Shown: positions 23,781 through 35,293 of the stretch, in pieces
Layout of the letters: each line of letters opens with the position of its first letter
Numbering within the stretch: position 1 is the first letter of the stretch
NCBI GenBank assembly: GCA_020080175.1
Contig: JAGHQL010000008.1
Coordinates: 1-64,000, forward strand
Source: Glutinoglossum americanum
Lineage: Eukaryota; Ascomycota; Geoglossomycetes; Geoglossales; Geoglossaceae
Length of the DNA: 64,000 bases
Direction: 5' to 3'
Made by a program: the position numbers and the translations under genes
Notes under the pieces: model-generated
Database searches by the model: none
Told to the model about the DNA's origin: nothing
Seen by the model: the letters and a program-made list of their open reading frames with translations, nothing else

Positions 23781-25620
23781 ATGGCTCTGCGAGGCTGGAT
23801 AGCTGAGGCGTTTGCGCGCTCTGGGCCGGCGGGCGTGGTGCTGGCGGGCGTGGTGGCGGCGGTCGTCGTCATCTGCGGGTGTACTTTTGCGTTCACGACG
23901 TGCCGGTTCAGGGTGCAGTCGATGCGGTACGAGAGTGCGAAGTATCGAGGGAGGGAGCCGCCGACGCTGCCATACTACATTCCGTGGCTGGGCAACACTC
24001 TGTTCTACCTGGCGAACCCTCACGGGTTCATGAAGTCCGCCATGTGCGTGCACAACTCTCCTCTTCCCCCCCCTCTATTTCCCTTTCCGGTGGGAAACTG
24101 AACTATTGAACACCAGGGCTCAGTCGCCACATGGCCGCCTCCTGCGGGTGCGCTTCGGTTCTCTGCACGTGTACCTGCTCACCGGCACGCGGAACGTGCA
24201 GAAGTTCTTCCGCAGTTCTCGCAGCTTCAATTTTGAGAATCTTGTCATTCTCGTGACACAGAAGATCCTAGGGTTGCCGCGTGCGGACGCGGAGAAGCTG
24301 AGCGAGGACAACTCAGGACGTGGTGCGACGCCTTTTGGCGAAGTTGGCCAGCGCGGGCGCATCTGGCAGAAGATCGTGGATATCTCCCACGCAAACCTCC
24401 ACAATAAGGAATCGCTCTGCAATTTTTCGGACAGGTGGATCTCTGAGTTCTTAACCAACATCGAGGCTATAGGTCCGCGCTCAAGAGAGGAGTGGATAGA
24501 AGTGCCCATCTACGAGTTCGTGAGGAGGCCAATGCTCTTTGCCTCAGTAGTCACGATCATGGGCCCGCGGTTCCTCGAGGAGTGCAAGACTGTCGAGGAA
24601 GACCTCTGGGCATTCGACAGAGCATTCGTGACGCTCTTGGTCGGTGCACCGCGATTTCTGTGCCGCCAGGGCTGGGACGCCCGTAATCGCCTTCTGGCAG
24701 CAATTAGTCGTTGGCTTGCGCGGGCATGGGATGAGTTTGACTGGCAGGACGAAAAGGCCAAGTCTCTTGAATGGGAGGAGAACTTTGGGCACAAGATAGT
24801 GCGGGAGCGGGAGCTGGCATTGGCGGCGTACGGACTGAGCCTGGATGGTCGAGCGACCTTCGAATTCGGGTTGCTCTGGGCGTGAGTGCCGCAGATCCCT
24901 TCCCAATGCACCAATCCAACTCACGCTAACTGTTATGTGACTGGGGAAAGCTCAGTGGTCAATAGCGTTCCGGCGACGGGATGGGTCCTCATACAGATAC
25001 TGCGGAACCCGGACCTCTACCACCGCGTGCGTGCGGAAATCAGGGCCGCCGATATGGTCACCGTTGACAAGTCCACAAAGAAAACGCATGTCAACCTGAC
25101 CAAACTCGATTCTCTTCCGTTGCTGCTTTCTGTCTACCTGGAATGCCTCCGTCTCTACATGACCATCATAATAACCCGCACGCTGCGGACAGATCTAGAG
25201 ATGGACGGCTACACCCTCCGCGCAGGCAACAACATCATCACCCCATCCTGCCTCGCCCACTACAACGAGACCATATGGTCGACGCCCGAGCACCCGGCCG
25301 ACGCCTTCTGGGCGGAACGCTTCCTCCACAAAGCAGGAGAATCGGAAAAGAAAGACCCCTCCAAGAAGGACCCGGGAGACTTCTTTCCCTTTGGCGGCGG
25401 CCTCAACATCTGCCCCGGCCGTCACCGCGGCAAGGCCGAGATCCTCTCCGCCGTCGCCCTGCTGCTTGTGGTTTTCGACTTTGATTTTGTCCACTACGTC
25501 GACAGCAATGGCCGCCCCACCTCCAAGGGTCCCGAGCACTTCAATATCGAGGAGCATGAGGTTCGCGGGGTCGCCCAACCTGACCGCGACGTCGTCGTAC
25601 GCATGCGAAGAGCGGAGTAG
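23781..25620 (+). CDS. Cytochrome P450 (P450-E), CYP7/CYP8-like paralogue of P450-D
   Basis: Exons 23781-24043, 24117-24881 and 24951-25620; 565 residues. It aligns end to end with P450-D: PPTLPYYIPWLG hinge, FLCRQGWDAR, FDWQDEKAKSLEW, I helix LLWAASVVNSVPATGW, ECLR and haem loop FFPFGGGLNICPGR. As in P450-D, Asn replaces the Arg two residues before the haem Cys. Both introns interrupt the same codons as in P450-D; the second uses an AAG acceptor after a GCTAAC branch point. The pair clearly arose by local duplication and has since diverged. It is the last recognisable member of the cluster on this side. Confidence 0.92.
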
Positions 25621-26277
25621 GGGGATGCCTAGGGAGGCTTGAAGGCTAAGGGTGACCAAGGGGTTTGGCGGGCGGCGTGGAGGGACATGTCGGTGTAGTC
25701 TTTTCCGCCAGGGAATATTCTCCGGAAGTTTACGCGAGGGGGGTTGTCGTAGAAAGTTTCCGATATATTTCCCCGGTACTCCCAAAAAGAAAAAAAACCT
25801 TTTTTTTCCCAAATTCTCTTTTTTTTTAATTCATTTTGCCTCTTTTCCTTTCCGCAGAACGCTCAGACCACTCAGACCGCGCCCCCCCATTTTTTTTTTC
25901 CCATTCACCGCCGATCAATACAGACCGCTTCCACATGCTCCCGGAGCCTCGGGTCGGAGAGCAGAATCGCAGCTAGTTCCCAAAAGCCCCGCAAATAGAC
26001 TAGATTCCATTCCATTTTATTTCTTCAACTGGCTCTGACAAAACCCCACAGCCGCTTGGTGCTGTTCTGCCAATCTGTCGTGCACAGTGTGCTCTGGGTG
26101 CCTTTTCAGACACCATCCTCGACCCTATTTTGTTTCGCCAAGTCAGCATCGGCAGCGGCAATTAGTTGTTCGTCCGGAAGGATGCTCGTGATTGATTTCT
26201 CCACCGCCATTGTCGTCTGTTGATTGGTACCTGTTTGATTCGTAGTATCGTAGAGGTTTCCGGTAGACTTGGGAGTG

Positions 26278-26700
26278 CTGGTACGTCCACTCCACACTTT
26301 GAGGCGCGGCCACTCCGTGCACAGGCCACACCTCACCAAAAGGTGTGCGAAAAACTTGCAAGTCCCTAACATCAGTTAATTACAGTTCCTTGCTCCTGGA
26401 TCGATGTGCGTACTAGAGCAGGGCCCTCACCATAGCTACGGAGCACACGGGACACCAATACCCTATGTAACGTAGGGAACCCATACACTTATCTCCATAG
26501 CGTGGACTCGCCCACGGAAACTATCTATTCTCCAATAACGCCCTACCAAGCTTTTAATTAAAATTGAGATGGCGAGTAGATGGCTAATGCTGGCATTGTA
26601 ACAAACACAGTCAGGTATTGGACACCTGTAGCAAGGGGTTTTGTTGGGGTGTGGCCCATGCACGGAGTGGCCGTCCCAAAGTGTGGAGCGGACATACCAG
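26278..26700. repeat. Inverted repeats about 62 bases long, MITE-like
   Basis: Left arm 26278-26341 and right arm 26639-26700 are reverse complements at roughly 85 per cent by eye, with several transition differences and one small gap. They enclose about 300 bases without coding capacity. This could be a non-autonomous DNA transposon remnant. No target-site duplication was identified with confidence. Confidence 0.65.
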
Positions 26701-26751
26701 CGCCCCTGTGGTACATATAATAACGACGATAGAAGCATTCAGCAAGCAACT

Positions 26752-26774
26752 ACGTCCTTTTTGGCAAAGGACGT
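26752..26774. repeat. Perfect 9-base hairpin
   Basis: ACGTCCTTT (26752-26760) pairs with AAAGGACGT (26766-26774) around a 5-base loop. It lies just outside the right arm of the larger inverted repeat. Confidence 0.85.
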
Positions 26775-27642
26775 TCTTGAATTTCGATAATTCCTTTCAC
26801 CACTTCAGTTTGAGATCCATCTCATAGCGGTGATGGCATAGAGTTTACCCCATATAGTAATTCTGAAGCTTGTGTTTCCCTGGAGTTAACCTATAGAAAA
26901 TCGTAGAGTTGATCACCAATCAGTCCGGCCTTCTCCAACTCAAGTTGCTTTTTTTTGACATGACCGGTAATTCGCATAGTGCAATTCGACGTGATCCTGT
27001 ACATCAAGCTGCCTTAACGGTATCTGCCCGAAGCTGCCGAGTCTCATCATACTACACACGGGAGGCTAGTGGAACGGCTTCCTCACTGCGGTTGCTGCTA
27101 GCTCCACTGAATTGTAGTGTTCCTCCAGATATACAGGAAGGCCGCGCGATTTGCCGTGCATCCAAATTCATCGTGATACAGGAGGCCTAGAGAAGAAGTA
27201 TAAGTATCCGTAGTCAGCTATAAAAGCGTAAAATGAGGCTGCCTTTTGTCCAGCATTCAGTATTCTGTTTTCTTGGCTGGAGGTTCAAAGTGGGTGGATA
27301 TATATATATGCGGGTGTGTACGCGTGATACGCGTATTTTTCGGCATTGTGCTACCTCAGATGGATGTCTACTCGAGTCGTGGGGCGTGGCTAAACACTTA
27401 TTATATTGGATGCGTTGGCGGTTTGGAGGGAAGGGGAAGGGGTTTTTTTCGGCTGACATGAGATTAGGATTAAAAATGGGTAACGGTGCTTATTTGGAAA
27501 CTATATGAATCGATAACTGGACACTTCAGAATGACCTTGGGGCTAGTGTAACAAGAGAGAGAGTGAGTGAGAGAGTAGAGTTGTCAAGTAAAAAGAAAAA
27601 TCATTGGCCCCGATATCGACATTGTTGTCCACGAATTCCACC

Positions 27643-28424
27643 CTACTTCCCCTCTTCCTTGCCCCACTCATCCCTCCCCAACCTAACGATATCCTTCGGC
27701 CCCAAAACCCACACCTTCCCCTCCGGCGCCTTCCCTTCCTTAGCCATCATCCCAGCCTTAACCGCCGCCCTAGCAATAACCTCCGCATCCTGCGCCCACA
27801 TATCCCTCAACCCTAGGAAGCCAGACATCCTGGCCAGCCCGCCCAGCACGGCATCCGCCATCCTCGACTCCTCCCTCTCCCCCACGATGAACCCTGGCCT
27901 GACGAGCACCACCTTCTCGAACCCGATCTCGCTCACCGCGTCGTCTAGTTCTCCCTTCATGCGTGAGTATGCTATCGAAGACGTGGAGTTCGCCCCGAGC
28001 GCCGAGATCAGGACGTAGGTTTGCGCTCCCGCGGCGCGGGCTGCGTGCGCGAGGTCGTGGTTGAGGTCGAAGTCTATTTCACGTTGGGCATCGAGACTGC
28101 CGGCTGCGGCGCGGGTGGTGGCGAGGCCAGAGAAGAAGATTTGGGGTGGCGGAGTGTGGGAGGTGAGGGATTGGGTCCAGGTGGTGTTGTCGGGGGAGAC
28201 GATGGGGTGGAGTTTTGAGGAAGTCTCTGGTGGGGCGCGCCGGGAGATGGTCACGATGCTGGTAAATTCGGGGAGGGAGAGGAGGGTCTTGAGGATGTTG
28301 GAGCCCTTTTTTATGTTAGCTTGGGCTTGCTTGTGTGCCAGGGCGACGATTGGATGCTTGGAGATGCTGCTGGGGATTTTCTCACCACAAGCCCTGTGCT
28401 GCCTACTAGCCCAGCGGACGTCAT
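27643..28424 (-). CDS. FMP52: FMP52-like mitochondrial NAD(P)-binding protein
   Basis: Exons 28424-28386 and 28305-27643; 233 residues, the normal length. The first exon is only 13 codons, MTSAGLVGSTGLV, and the second opens with GSNILKTLL, so the glycine-rich dinucleotide-binding loop GLVGSTGLVGSNI is split by the intron. Later come TYVLISALGANS, the tyrosine-lysine pair in SSIAYSRMKGELD, and LVRPGFIVGERE, all typical of the FMP52 / HTATIP2-type atypical short-chain dehydrogenases. Yeast Fmp52 is found at mitochondria and ER; the substrate is not known. It is the first conserved gene right of the cluster and is probably not part of it. Confidence 0.9.
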
Positions 28425-29009
28425 ATCTATCTTTTCGATGTTTCGATTTGTTTGAAGATGAGTTGATGTTCGAACAGAACTACCTGTATTCACAAGTCGT
28501 TTGCTAGCGGAATTTGGTTGCACTAAAACATCGCTTATGTAATTTTACCTCGTAATTAATTCATGCGCAGAGGTCTTTCCTTCCTCCTTGCATCTTTATT
28601 ATAGTGCTAATCTACAGCAATACCGACTGCCAACTCTGCCATTCCTCTGTGCTTCTTCTTCACTCTCGTGTGACCATCTTGTATATTCCTAACACTGGTC
28701 TCATAACAAAAGGCAAAACAGCGTCTCGTAGCTCCTTCACGATGTCTCATCACAATAGAAGCAAAAATACAGGGAAAACATACAGGGGTACAAAGAACTG
28801 AAACAGATGGGTAAGGATGTCATAACTGAGTGAATAACACCGCGCTACCGCGCCTGCACCCCTTTCTACTTGAAAAAAGATGTACGCCAGACGGCCGCCC
28901 CAGCCGCCTATGCTAGATTCAAAATAACGTAAAAAGAGAGAGTAAAGCACGCTCGCGTAGCGAGCCATGGTAATGGAAGATCCTATGCTGGTAAGTTCCT
29001 GTTAATTTA
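28425..29009. other. Intergenic, FMP52 5' side and creD 3' side
   Basis: The genes on either side are on the minus strand. Promoter and 3' UTR sequence are expected; no further gene is seen. Confidence 0.65.
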
Positions 29010-31091
29010 TTAGTGGGTTGTGGAACGAGCTTGCAACAGTCCAGGTCTTCTTTCTCGATCATCACTCGCGACAAACCTGGTTGATAACGTACTTCGAGGT
29101 TCAGCTCTTCCAAGCAATGTTGGCGGCGACATAGAAGTCGCTGTTAAATGGCGACGCTGCAGATCTCCGGAAGCTTGATTTGACGTTTGAGGCATCTCAG
29201 TCGATGGTGACGGAGAGCTAGTTGCAAAGAAATACGTCGGTAGGTCATCGCGTAATGGCGTCCTGGAAGTGTTTCTAAGAGCAGTCGTATAGCTAGGTAC
29301 TTTCGATAATTCATTCACGTCCATTTCAAAGTGTTCTGGTGTGCGAGGCGAGGGTGGCCCGGTGGAACTTGTCCATGACAAAGAGTTAGTGTAAGAAGCA
29401 CTGCTAGATCTTCGGCGCACGCTGGACCCATCAGAGGGGTTTGATGGCTGATATGGATCCTGAGTAAGTGTAGTTGACGTTCCTGGAAAGGAGTCATTCT
29501 CGCCTGGGTAAGAAGGTGAGGCAGTGTTAGGGTGTGTGTTGCTGGGCCAAAAACTCGAGTTGGGGTCAGGCAGATTGTGCAGATGGTCGCGCAAACCTCC
29601 TTGCCTTAAAGTGCCAGTCGCCGTCCAGTTCATGGGATCGGAATCTTCAAGAGATTGGCTTCGACTCCGGTTGTGGAAAGGTGTGCTCACGCTGCTAGCA
29701 CCGTCCACAGGCGTCATATACCCGTTAGGATCAAGGTGATCCCACGGCACATCGGACTCGTGTTCACCATAAAGTGGCGGTGCATGCTGATTCAATGCGT
29801 CTAGGGTTCGCGGGTCGTTCAGGTTACTACCGACGATGCGGCTGTCTTCACCAAGAAGAAGGTGAGGAGATATGAAGATATAGACTGGTAATGTGGCACG
29901 AAGCTATGAAAGTTAGCGTCCTGAATTTGATAGGGGGGACGAGATAGGGAGTATACTTCAGAGAGGTGGCCATCCGGATTGTGCAATTGTACGGTGAAAT
30001 TTAATTTATGTTGTACTTTTATTCCTTTGCAATCAATGTCCTGCACACATCTCTTTAGTGTCCTTGGCAGTGCCAGCGTCTGCCTCAGACGGAAACCATC
30101 TTGATCTTCACCCAACGTCTCAAACCCTTCAGAAATGTTATATTCCGCAACAGCGACCTCTCGGTTGATCGTATAAGTCTCATCATACAGGACGAAATCC
30201 TGCGACTCACGGAGTTGGACTATTATCCTTCCAATTCGCAGGCCTTTAAGGATCGGGATCAGCGTAAATTCCATTTTGACGCACGTTCCGAAAATAGCAG
30301 CTCTACATGGAACGACAATCGAGTATTCGAGTTTATCAGGCCAGATGTTTTCAACAGACTGTTTGCAAGGTTAATTTACTGAGTGTTAAATATTTTAGGG
30401 AGGTTAGTGACCAACCGCTGCATGTGATAACTCCAAAGAACTTGGATTTAGTGTCCTTATAACCCGTAATTTCTTCTGAGCGTGCAGCTTATGAGCCAAC
30501 CTGCCCCTCGCGATGGTCGCCTTCATCCTATATAAGACCCAGCAATCATATAGTCCTTCTACCGATTCTGGTGCGTCCCCTGGCAAGAGTACTTCGAAAG
30601 GAAACTCATAGTTCCCTATCTCAAGTGTCTCTGTTTTCCCTCTCAGAGCCTCCTTGAACACGAATTCCTTCTCGAGGAAGACAGACTGCATTGTGATAGG
30701 TTTCGCCCTTCGGGGATCCGGCCAGCTACCTTGAATCAGCACAGAGCTAACTAGCATGAAAGAAAGTGGAATTAGTCGGAGCATACGCTACTCTTGACTC
30801 TCCTTTAAACTCTAGTCGTACATTCTTGACCGACAAAGGTTCTGAGAGGCAAAGAACAACGGTCCCCTTCACAAGCTGGCTCGAGGCCTCCTCCTCATTA
30901 CCGCGTAGAACGATTACACTGCTGTCTAGTCTGCTCAATGGCTCGTTAGCACCCCAATTACGAAAAGCTCTCGCATTGCATGAGAGGGTTCGCGCAGGAC
31001 GGAAATATTAATATTAGAGTCCAGAGCATATCTACCTGATTTCGAATAGCTTTACAGCGTTCGCGCTGGTTCCAAACAGAGCGGGCGCCAT
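29010..31091 (-). CDS. creD: CreD-like arrestin-domain ubiquitin-ligase adaptor
   Basis: Minus strand, exons 31091-31036, 30930-30787, 30725-30416, 30358-29957 and 29903-29010; 601 residues. The N terminus, MAPALFGTSANAVKLFEI, joins RLDSSVIVLRGNEEEAS across the first intron, and then the arrestin fold follows: VVLCLSEPLSVKNVRLEF, PGDAPESVEGLYDCWVLYR, RTLNPSSLELSHA, GIKVQHKL and NPDGHLSE. The C-terminal third is Ser/Pro-rich and carries PPLY just after the fold (HAPPLYGEHE), a motif that binds WW domains of Rsp5/HulA-type ligases. VPSYT and LPTYF lie further on. In Aspergillus nidulans CreD binds HulA and takes part in carbon catabolite regulation and permease turnover. Here it lies next to creC in the same orientation, about 1 kb away. 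Confidence 0.92.
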
Positions 31092-32146
31092 GGAGACGTC
31101 TTCTTGGAGAGAAGTCAGACTCCCAACTCGAAGGACATAGTCCCAATCTCTATACGAGTTCGACAATTACCAACGTATCCCGCGCTCCCGGATAGCGTGC
31201 CGGCGGTCAGCTACTAGCGACAGAAGATGACTGGCTCCCAAGAAACACGGTGCTGGCAAGCGATACCCTACGATAACGACAGACAAGGGTGTGTCAACAG
31301 TGGCAGAAATATCTCGGATCGCCTGTGTTGGACAAGGTCGAGAAACGATAGAAATGAATGAGTATGAAACTCTTCGAACTGAATGCCAGGAAGCTTTGTC
31401 GAGAGAAGTCACAATAGCTTATATCCCAGATTCGGCGCGTTTGCGTTTGACAATCAGGGGATTAGGGCACAATTTAATTTGCCGGGCTCATCAGCCCAAC
31501 TCTACATTCAACCCCAAGGATCATCAGCTGCGATATAGCTTCTGGATGAACAGGGCGACTTTAAACATTTTTGCGTGTCGTGGTGGGTCCCGTACACCCT
31601 GTCCCTACTGCGTAGTGGCTGTAAGACGCAAGTGCTATCATCAGGGCTGAGAGTAAGATCCATGGACCATGTCACATGTAATGTCAAGGCCTCCTCCCCT
31701 GTCGATCGGCGGTTGACAGCTTCGAAGATCTACCCAACAAACTCTTGCATGCATCAGGTAACCGAAGGTGCACATACCGCCGGATGCAACGTACTATTTA
31801 TGTGATGCTTTCGGACGTCAACCTTTCATTTAAACCGCCACATAGCCCTAACAGGATAGCTATCTCTATAAACATAAGATGCAAGTCCAACTAAACCTTG
31901 GGACGATATATAACCCTCATGCAATTTCCCAATGCGGAAGGGGGAGGAAATTCTCGAATGCACCGTTTGACCAGCCCTTCCCTTTCAAAAGGTTCTTAGC
32001 GGAGAGTTGCAACGTTTATGGCTAACCAAATCTTCCTATATATGTACAATTACATATAAACTCTCCGGTATCATGTGAAAATTGCCACATTTGGACATCC
32101 TAGCTTATTTTGCATGTTACCTTTCTAAACAACCTAAATTTGAATC
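31092..32146. other. Intergenic between creD and creC
   Basis: The interval is likely the creD promoter plus the creC 3' UTR. A plus-strand open frame at 31291-31650 (119 codons) has no recognised domain and overlaps an equally long antisense frame, so it is not called. Confidence 0.6.
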
Positions 32147-34579
32147 TCAGCTCCCAGCTATAGATAGCGTTATCTGACTCTCATTGTCATCTCTGGGCCG
32201 GTTCCACGTACGGATGCGACCTTCTCAATAAAGCGGTTAGCAATGGCAAGAATCGCAGATCATTATGTTGACCGCAAAAAAGCGGGTCAAGGATCTTTGC
32301 GAAAAACATTAATAATTATATGCGCACCTTCAGTGGACGAGGTGATAATGCAGTCTTCCCGGAACTCGAGCCAGCAGAGTGGGTCCGGGTCAACAGTTTT
32401 AGACTAGGCGGATGAGTCAGAGCCAGTCCATTGACGTGTTTCATATAAGGCGACGCAGATCTTTGAACACTTACCATAACTGGCGGTAGCACAGCAGTCA
32501 ATGCACGTGACTCAACAGGGTGATTGACGACTTGCTCGTCCTCTCCAGACGTTGAAGTCACGTTAGAGTTCGATCGTAATCTATTGGTCGCTTGGCTTTC
32601 CGTGCGTGTACGCTGAATGCCCTGAGAGGAATCACTCCTTCGTTGTCGGGCCGAAGACTGTAACTGAGTGGCCAGGATCAGGAATCTTGCTCCACAAAAG
32701 CGTAGGGACATATCAATTCTAAGCTTAGATCCATACCGCCTTTGGTCGATGTAACATCCCGACGCTAAAATCCCAAAGAAGCAGTCTACAGTCCTCGCCG
32801 ACGCTGCCAAACCTGTAATTTCTATCATCGCATCTCCAGGAGTCAAAAGCGACTGAGGTGACCCAGGAGTGGTGCCCTTGGCAACGGGCAACAATTCGCC
32901 TTTCTCCCAGCGACCAGATGGAGACGAGGTCATCCTGACCCCCCGTCAATATATATTTTCCGTCCGGCGACCAGCATACACATAACAATCCGCCGTAGTA
33001 GCTAGTGTAGACATCGAGTAGCCTCCAGAACTGTTAGCATAAAATGCTACTGGCCAAATCTAAAGGCATTAATCTTACTGCTCTTTCAGGTAGTCAATAA
33101 TACGTAATGTCCCATCTTCGGACACAACAGCTAGGTGCTTGCTGTCTGGTGAGAATGCGAGGTCATTGATAGGCTGCTTTAACAACGTCCAGCAAGCAAC
33201 AGGATTAAATTTCTGGTTCTTGGAATTTACCGATTTGCTAACATGTAGGGAATTTTCAGTGATCTGGTTGCTAGACGGTTGGCTGGACAGTGCCCCATTT
33301 CCTTCAGGGATGAAAGGGGCGTCTTCTTTCTCTTTGTCGTATACGACTAATGACCCATTTACGTGAGCTGCAAGAAATAAGTTTTCTGATCCAGGTATCC
33401 ATCGAATCTGTGATATTGCTGAAGAATTTATGGTCCCCTAGATGCTGTATAAACAACCCATGCCCAGATATCAGCCTAGGCGTGCGCGCTTACATTCTTG
33501 TTCAATCTCGCATACTTCTGAGATATCGGCTCGTACCACATAATGTCGCCGGTAGAGAATCCAATGATGACATCTAGATGAGTTGAGCTTCGTGTGATGA
33601 CATTAGCATCATGACACAGAGCATGGGCTTTGGTGAAGAGTATCTTCGTCAGATAGTCGTGCTGTAGACCTGTGAGCTATAATTCCCAGGATCTAATCCA
33701 ATGCCCGTACCTTCGATGCTGATGAGAGATCAAGCCATTGAAAGGCCCGATTGATATTTGCAAAAGCAAACACGTCATCAGGACCACGGTCTGCTAAGTG
33801 CTTGTTTATGGCATCATGGGTTATAACCCTGGAGATGAACGAAGAATTACTCTTGATGATGTTATTCTTCGGCTTGACGCGTTTCACCGTGTCTTTTTTA
33901 CCCCCAACTGCTCGCAACGACGAATTCCCTTCGCCGAAAGCCGGTGCATATCCACCATTTTTTGACCCTCCATTGTTAGAATTGGAAGCGCCTTCGAGAC
34001 TAGCTCGCCCGCCTCCTTCAGTGTCTATGGAAGTCCTTGGTTCACTTAAACTCTCTAATGGATCGTAGACAGGATTGGAGCCGGAGTGATCGCTTGTTGA
34101 GCTACTAACTTTGTAGAGCTGTGGAATAGGCACGCGCGAGCTGAGACTCAGTATCGACAACTCTGTCCCTGCTGTTCGGGGAACGGGCGTTGTCGCAAGT
34201 GGGTTCGGGCTTTGTATTGGGGCTTCGGAAGGGTGTGGTGCAGGAGTGGCAAGTAAGAGGTCATCCCTAAGGATATAGGTTCCTACCAGAATGTGGTCAG
34301 TTGCCTATCGATCGCTTGCAACAGTCGTGACTTGCCTTCGCCGACCGAGAATTGACTCTCAGCACCAGTTGGTTGAGAGAGAGTGTTATTTGCCTCCGTC
34401 ATTGGCGATGTAGTGTCGGGGGCTACTGTAGCATTGTAGGCGTTTTGGTTGGTATATCGAGAGGGAGGCGGAAGTACACTTTTGTTGATATATGTATCAT
34501 AATAAGCACGCTTGCTCACATTGGGTTATGCTATACGTAAATTTCTGCCAGAATAAAAAAATAAAAACACTCACAACAT
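32147..34579 (-). CDS. creC: CreC WD40 protein, catabolite-repression deubiquitination complex
   Basis: Minus strand, nine exons: 34579-34575, 34478-34336, 34282-33711, 33661-33494, 33437-33079, 33022-32737, 32657-32475, 32403-32328 and 32220-32147; 621 residues. Exon 1 is just ATGTT, joined to the next exon to give [13 protein letters not shown], matching the remembered start of A. nidulans CreC (MFVLPPP). Intron 2 (34335-34283) is of the GC-AG class (donor GCAAGT). Signature stretches are [85 protein letters not shown] and [15 protein letters not shown]. There are about five WD repeats, with a low-complexity insert (exon 6) before the last one. CreC stabilises the ubiquitin protease CreB in carbon catabolite repression. 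Confidence 0.94.
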
Positions 34580-35293
34580 AACAATGCCAATACACAGCGG
34601 AGTAACAATTCAGGGAGTAAGTGTATATTGCAGTACTAACGGTAAGAAGATCTGTGAAAGGAAGTCTGATTTTCTGTATAGGTACGTGCCTGTACAATGC
34701 AGAGGAAAGTGTTAAAGCCGAGAGCAGAACTCGGGACAGAACGGCCCGCTGCTCCGCACGGAGCGTACGGTATATATATTCCGTACTGCCCAGCGTGTAC
34801 AGAGTAATCAGTATGAAGAATAAGCACAAATGGTATTGAAAATAGGTCGTGAAGACAGTGCCTTGTGTTTTCAGGGAAGCTTTTGCCGAATGACTTCGGA
34901 GAGCCCAGCCGGGAGCCGAAACCTAACGCTAACATCGAAGTACTCAACGGTGAAGAGATTGAACTTACTAAAGGGGCGTAGAGAAGTTCAGCATCGTGCT
35001 GTATTGCTTTACATTGGGTAGTAACAGGAATTCAACTTCTTCCGACAGCTCCCGGACTGACTTGTGGTTAATCGGTGGATTGTTCATCCGTTTCGAGTAC
35101 TACTTGCACCACTTCCAACACTTCCGACAGCGCGGTCGCATCCACGTTACTGGGTGCATGAGAAGCTTGGTGACGGAGACGGTGCAATATATGCGTGTCC
35201 AGCACCTTCCAAAGTCGCTATCTACGTTTTGACCGTTAGTACTGACGCGCCTAACCTCTACTGTGTCTGACTGTGACAATATGCGTTGTTGCT
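34580..35293. other. Divergent promoter, creC and GEM1
   Basis: No gene is seen in the 714 bases between the two start codons. Open frames here are short and lack domains. Confidence 0.7.

Larger units (their letters stand above)
25621..27642. other. Gene-free boundary between cluster and conserved block
   Basis: No gene is seen over 2 kb. The stretch contains homopolymer runs (25790-25910), a pair of inverted repeats at 26278-26341 and 26639-26700, and a perfect small hairpin at 26752-26774. It marks the change from accessory to conserved gene content. Confidence 0.65.

Noticed and set aside
31291-31650. 119-codon plus-strand frame between creD and creC
   Set aside because: No domain, it overlaps an antisense frame, and it lies where the creD promoter is expected.
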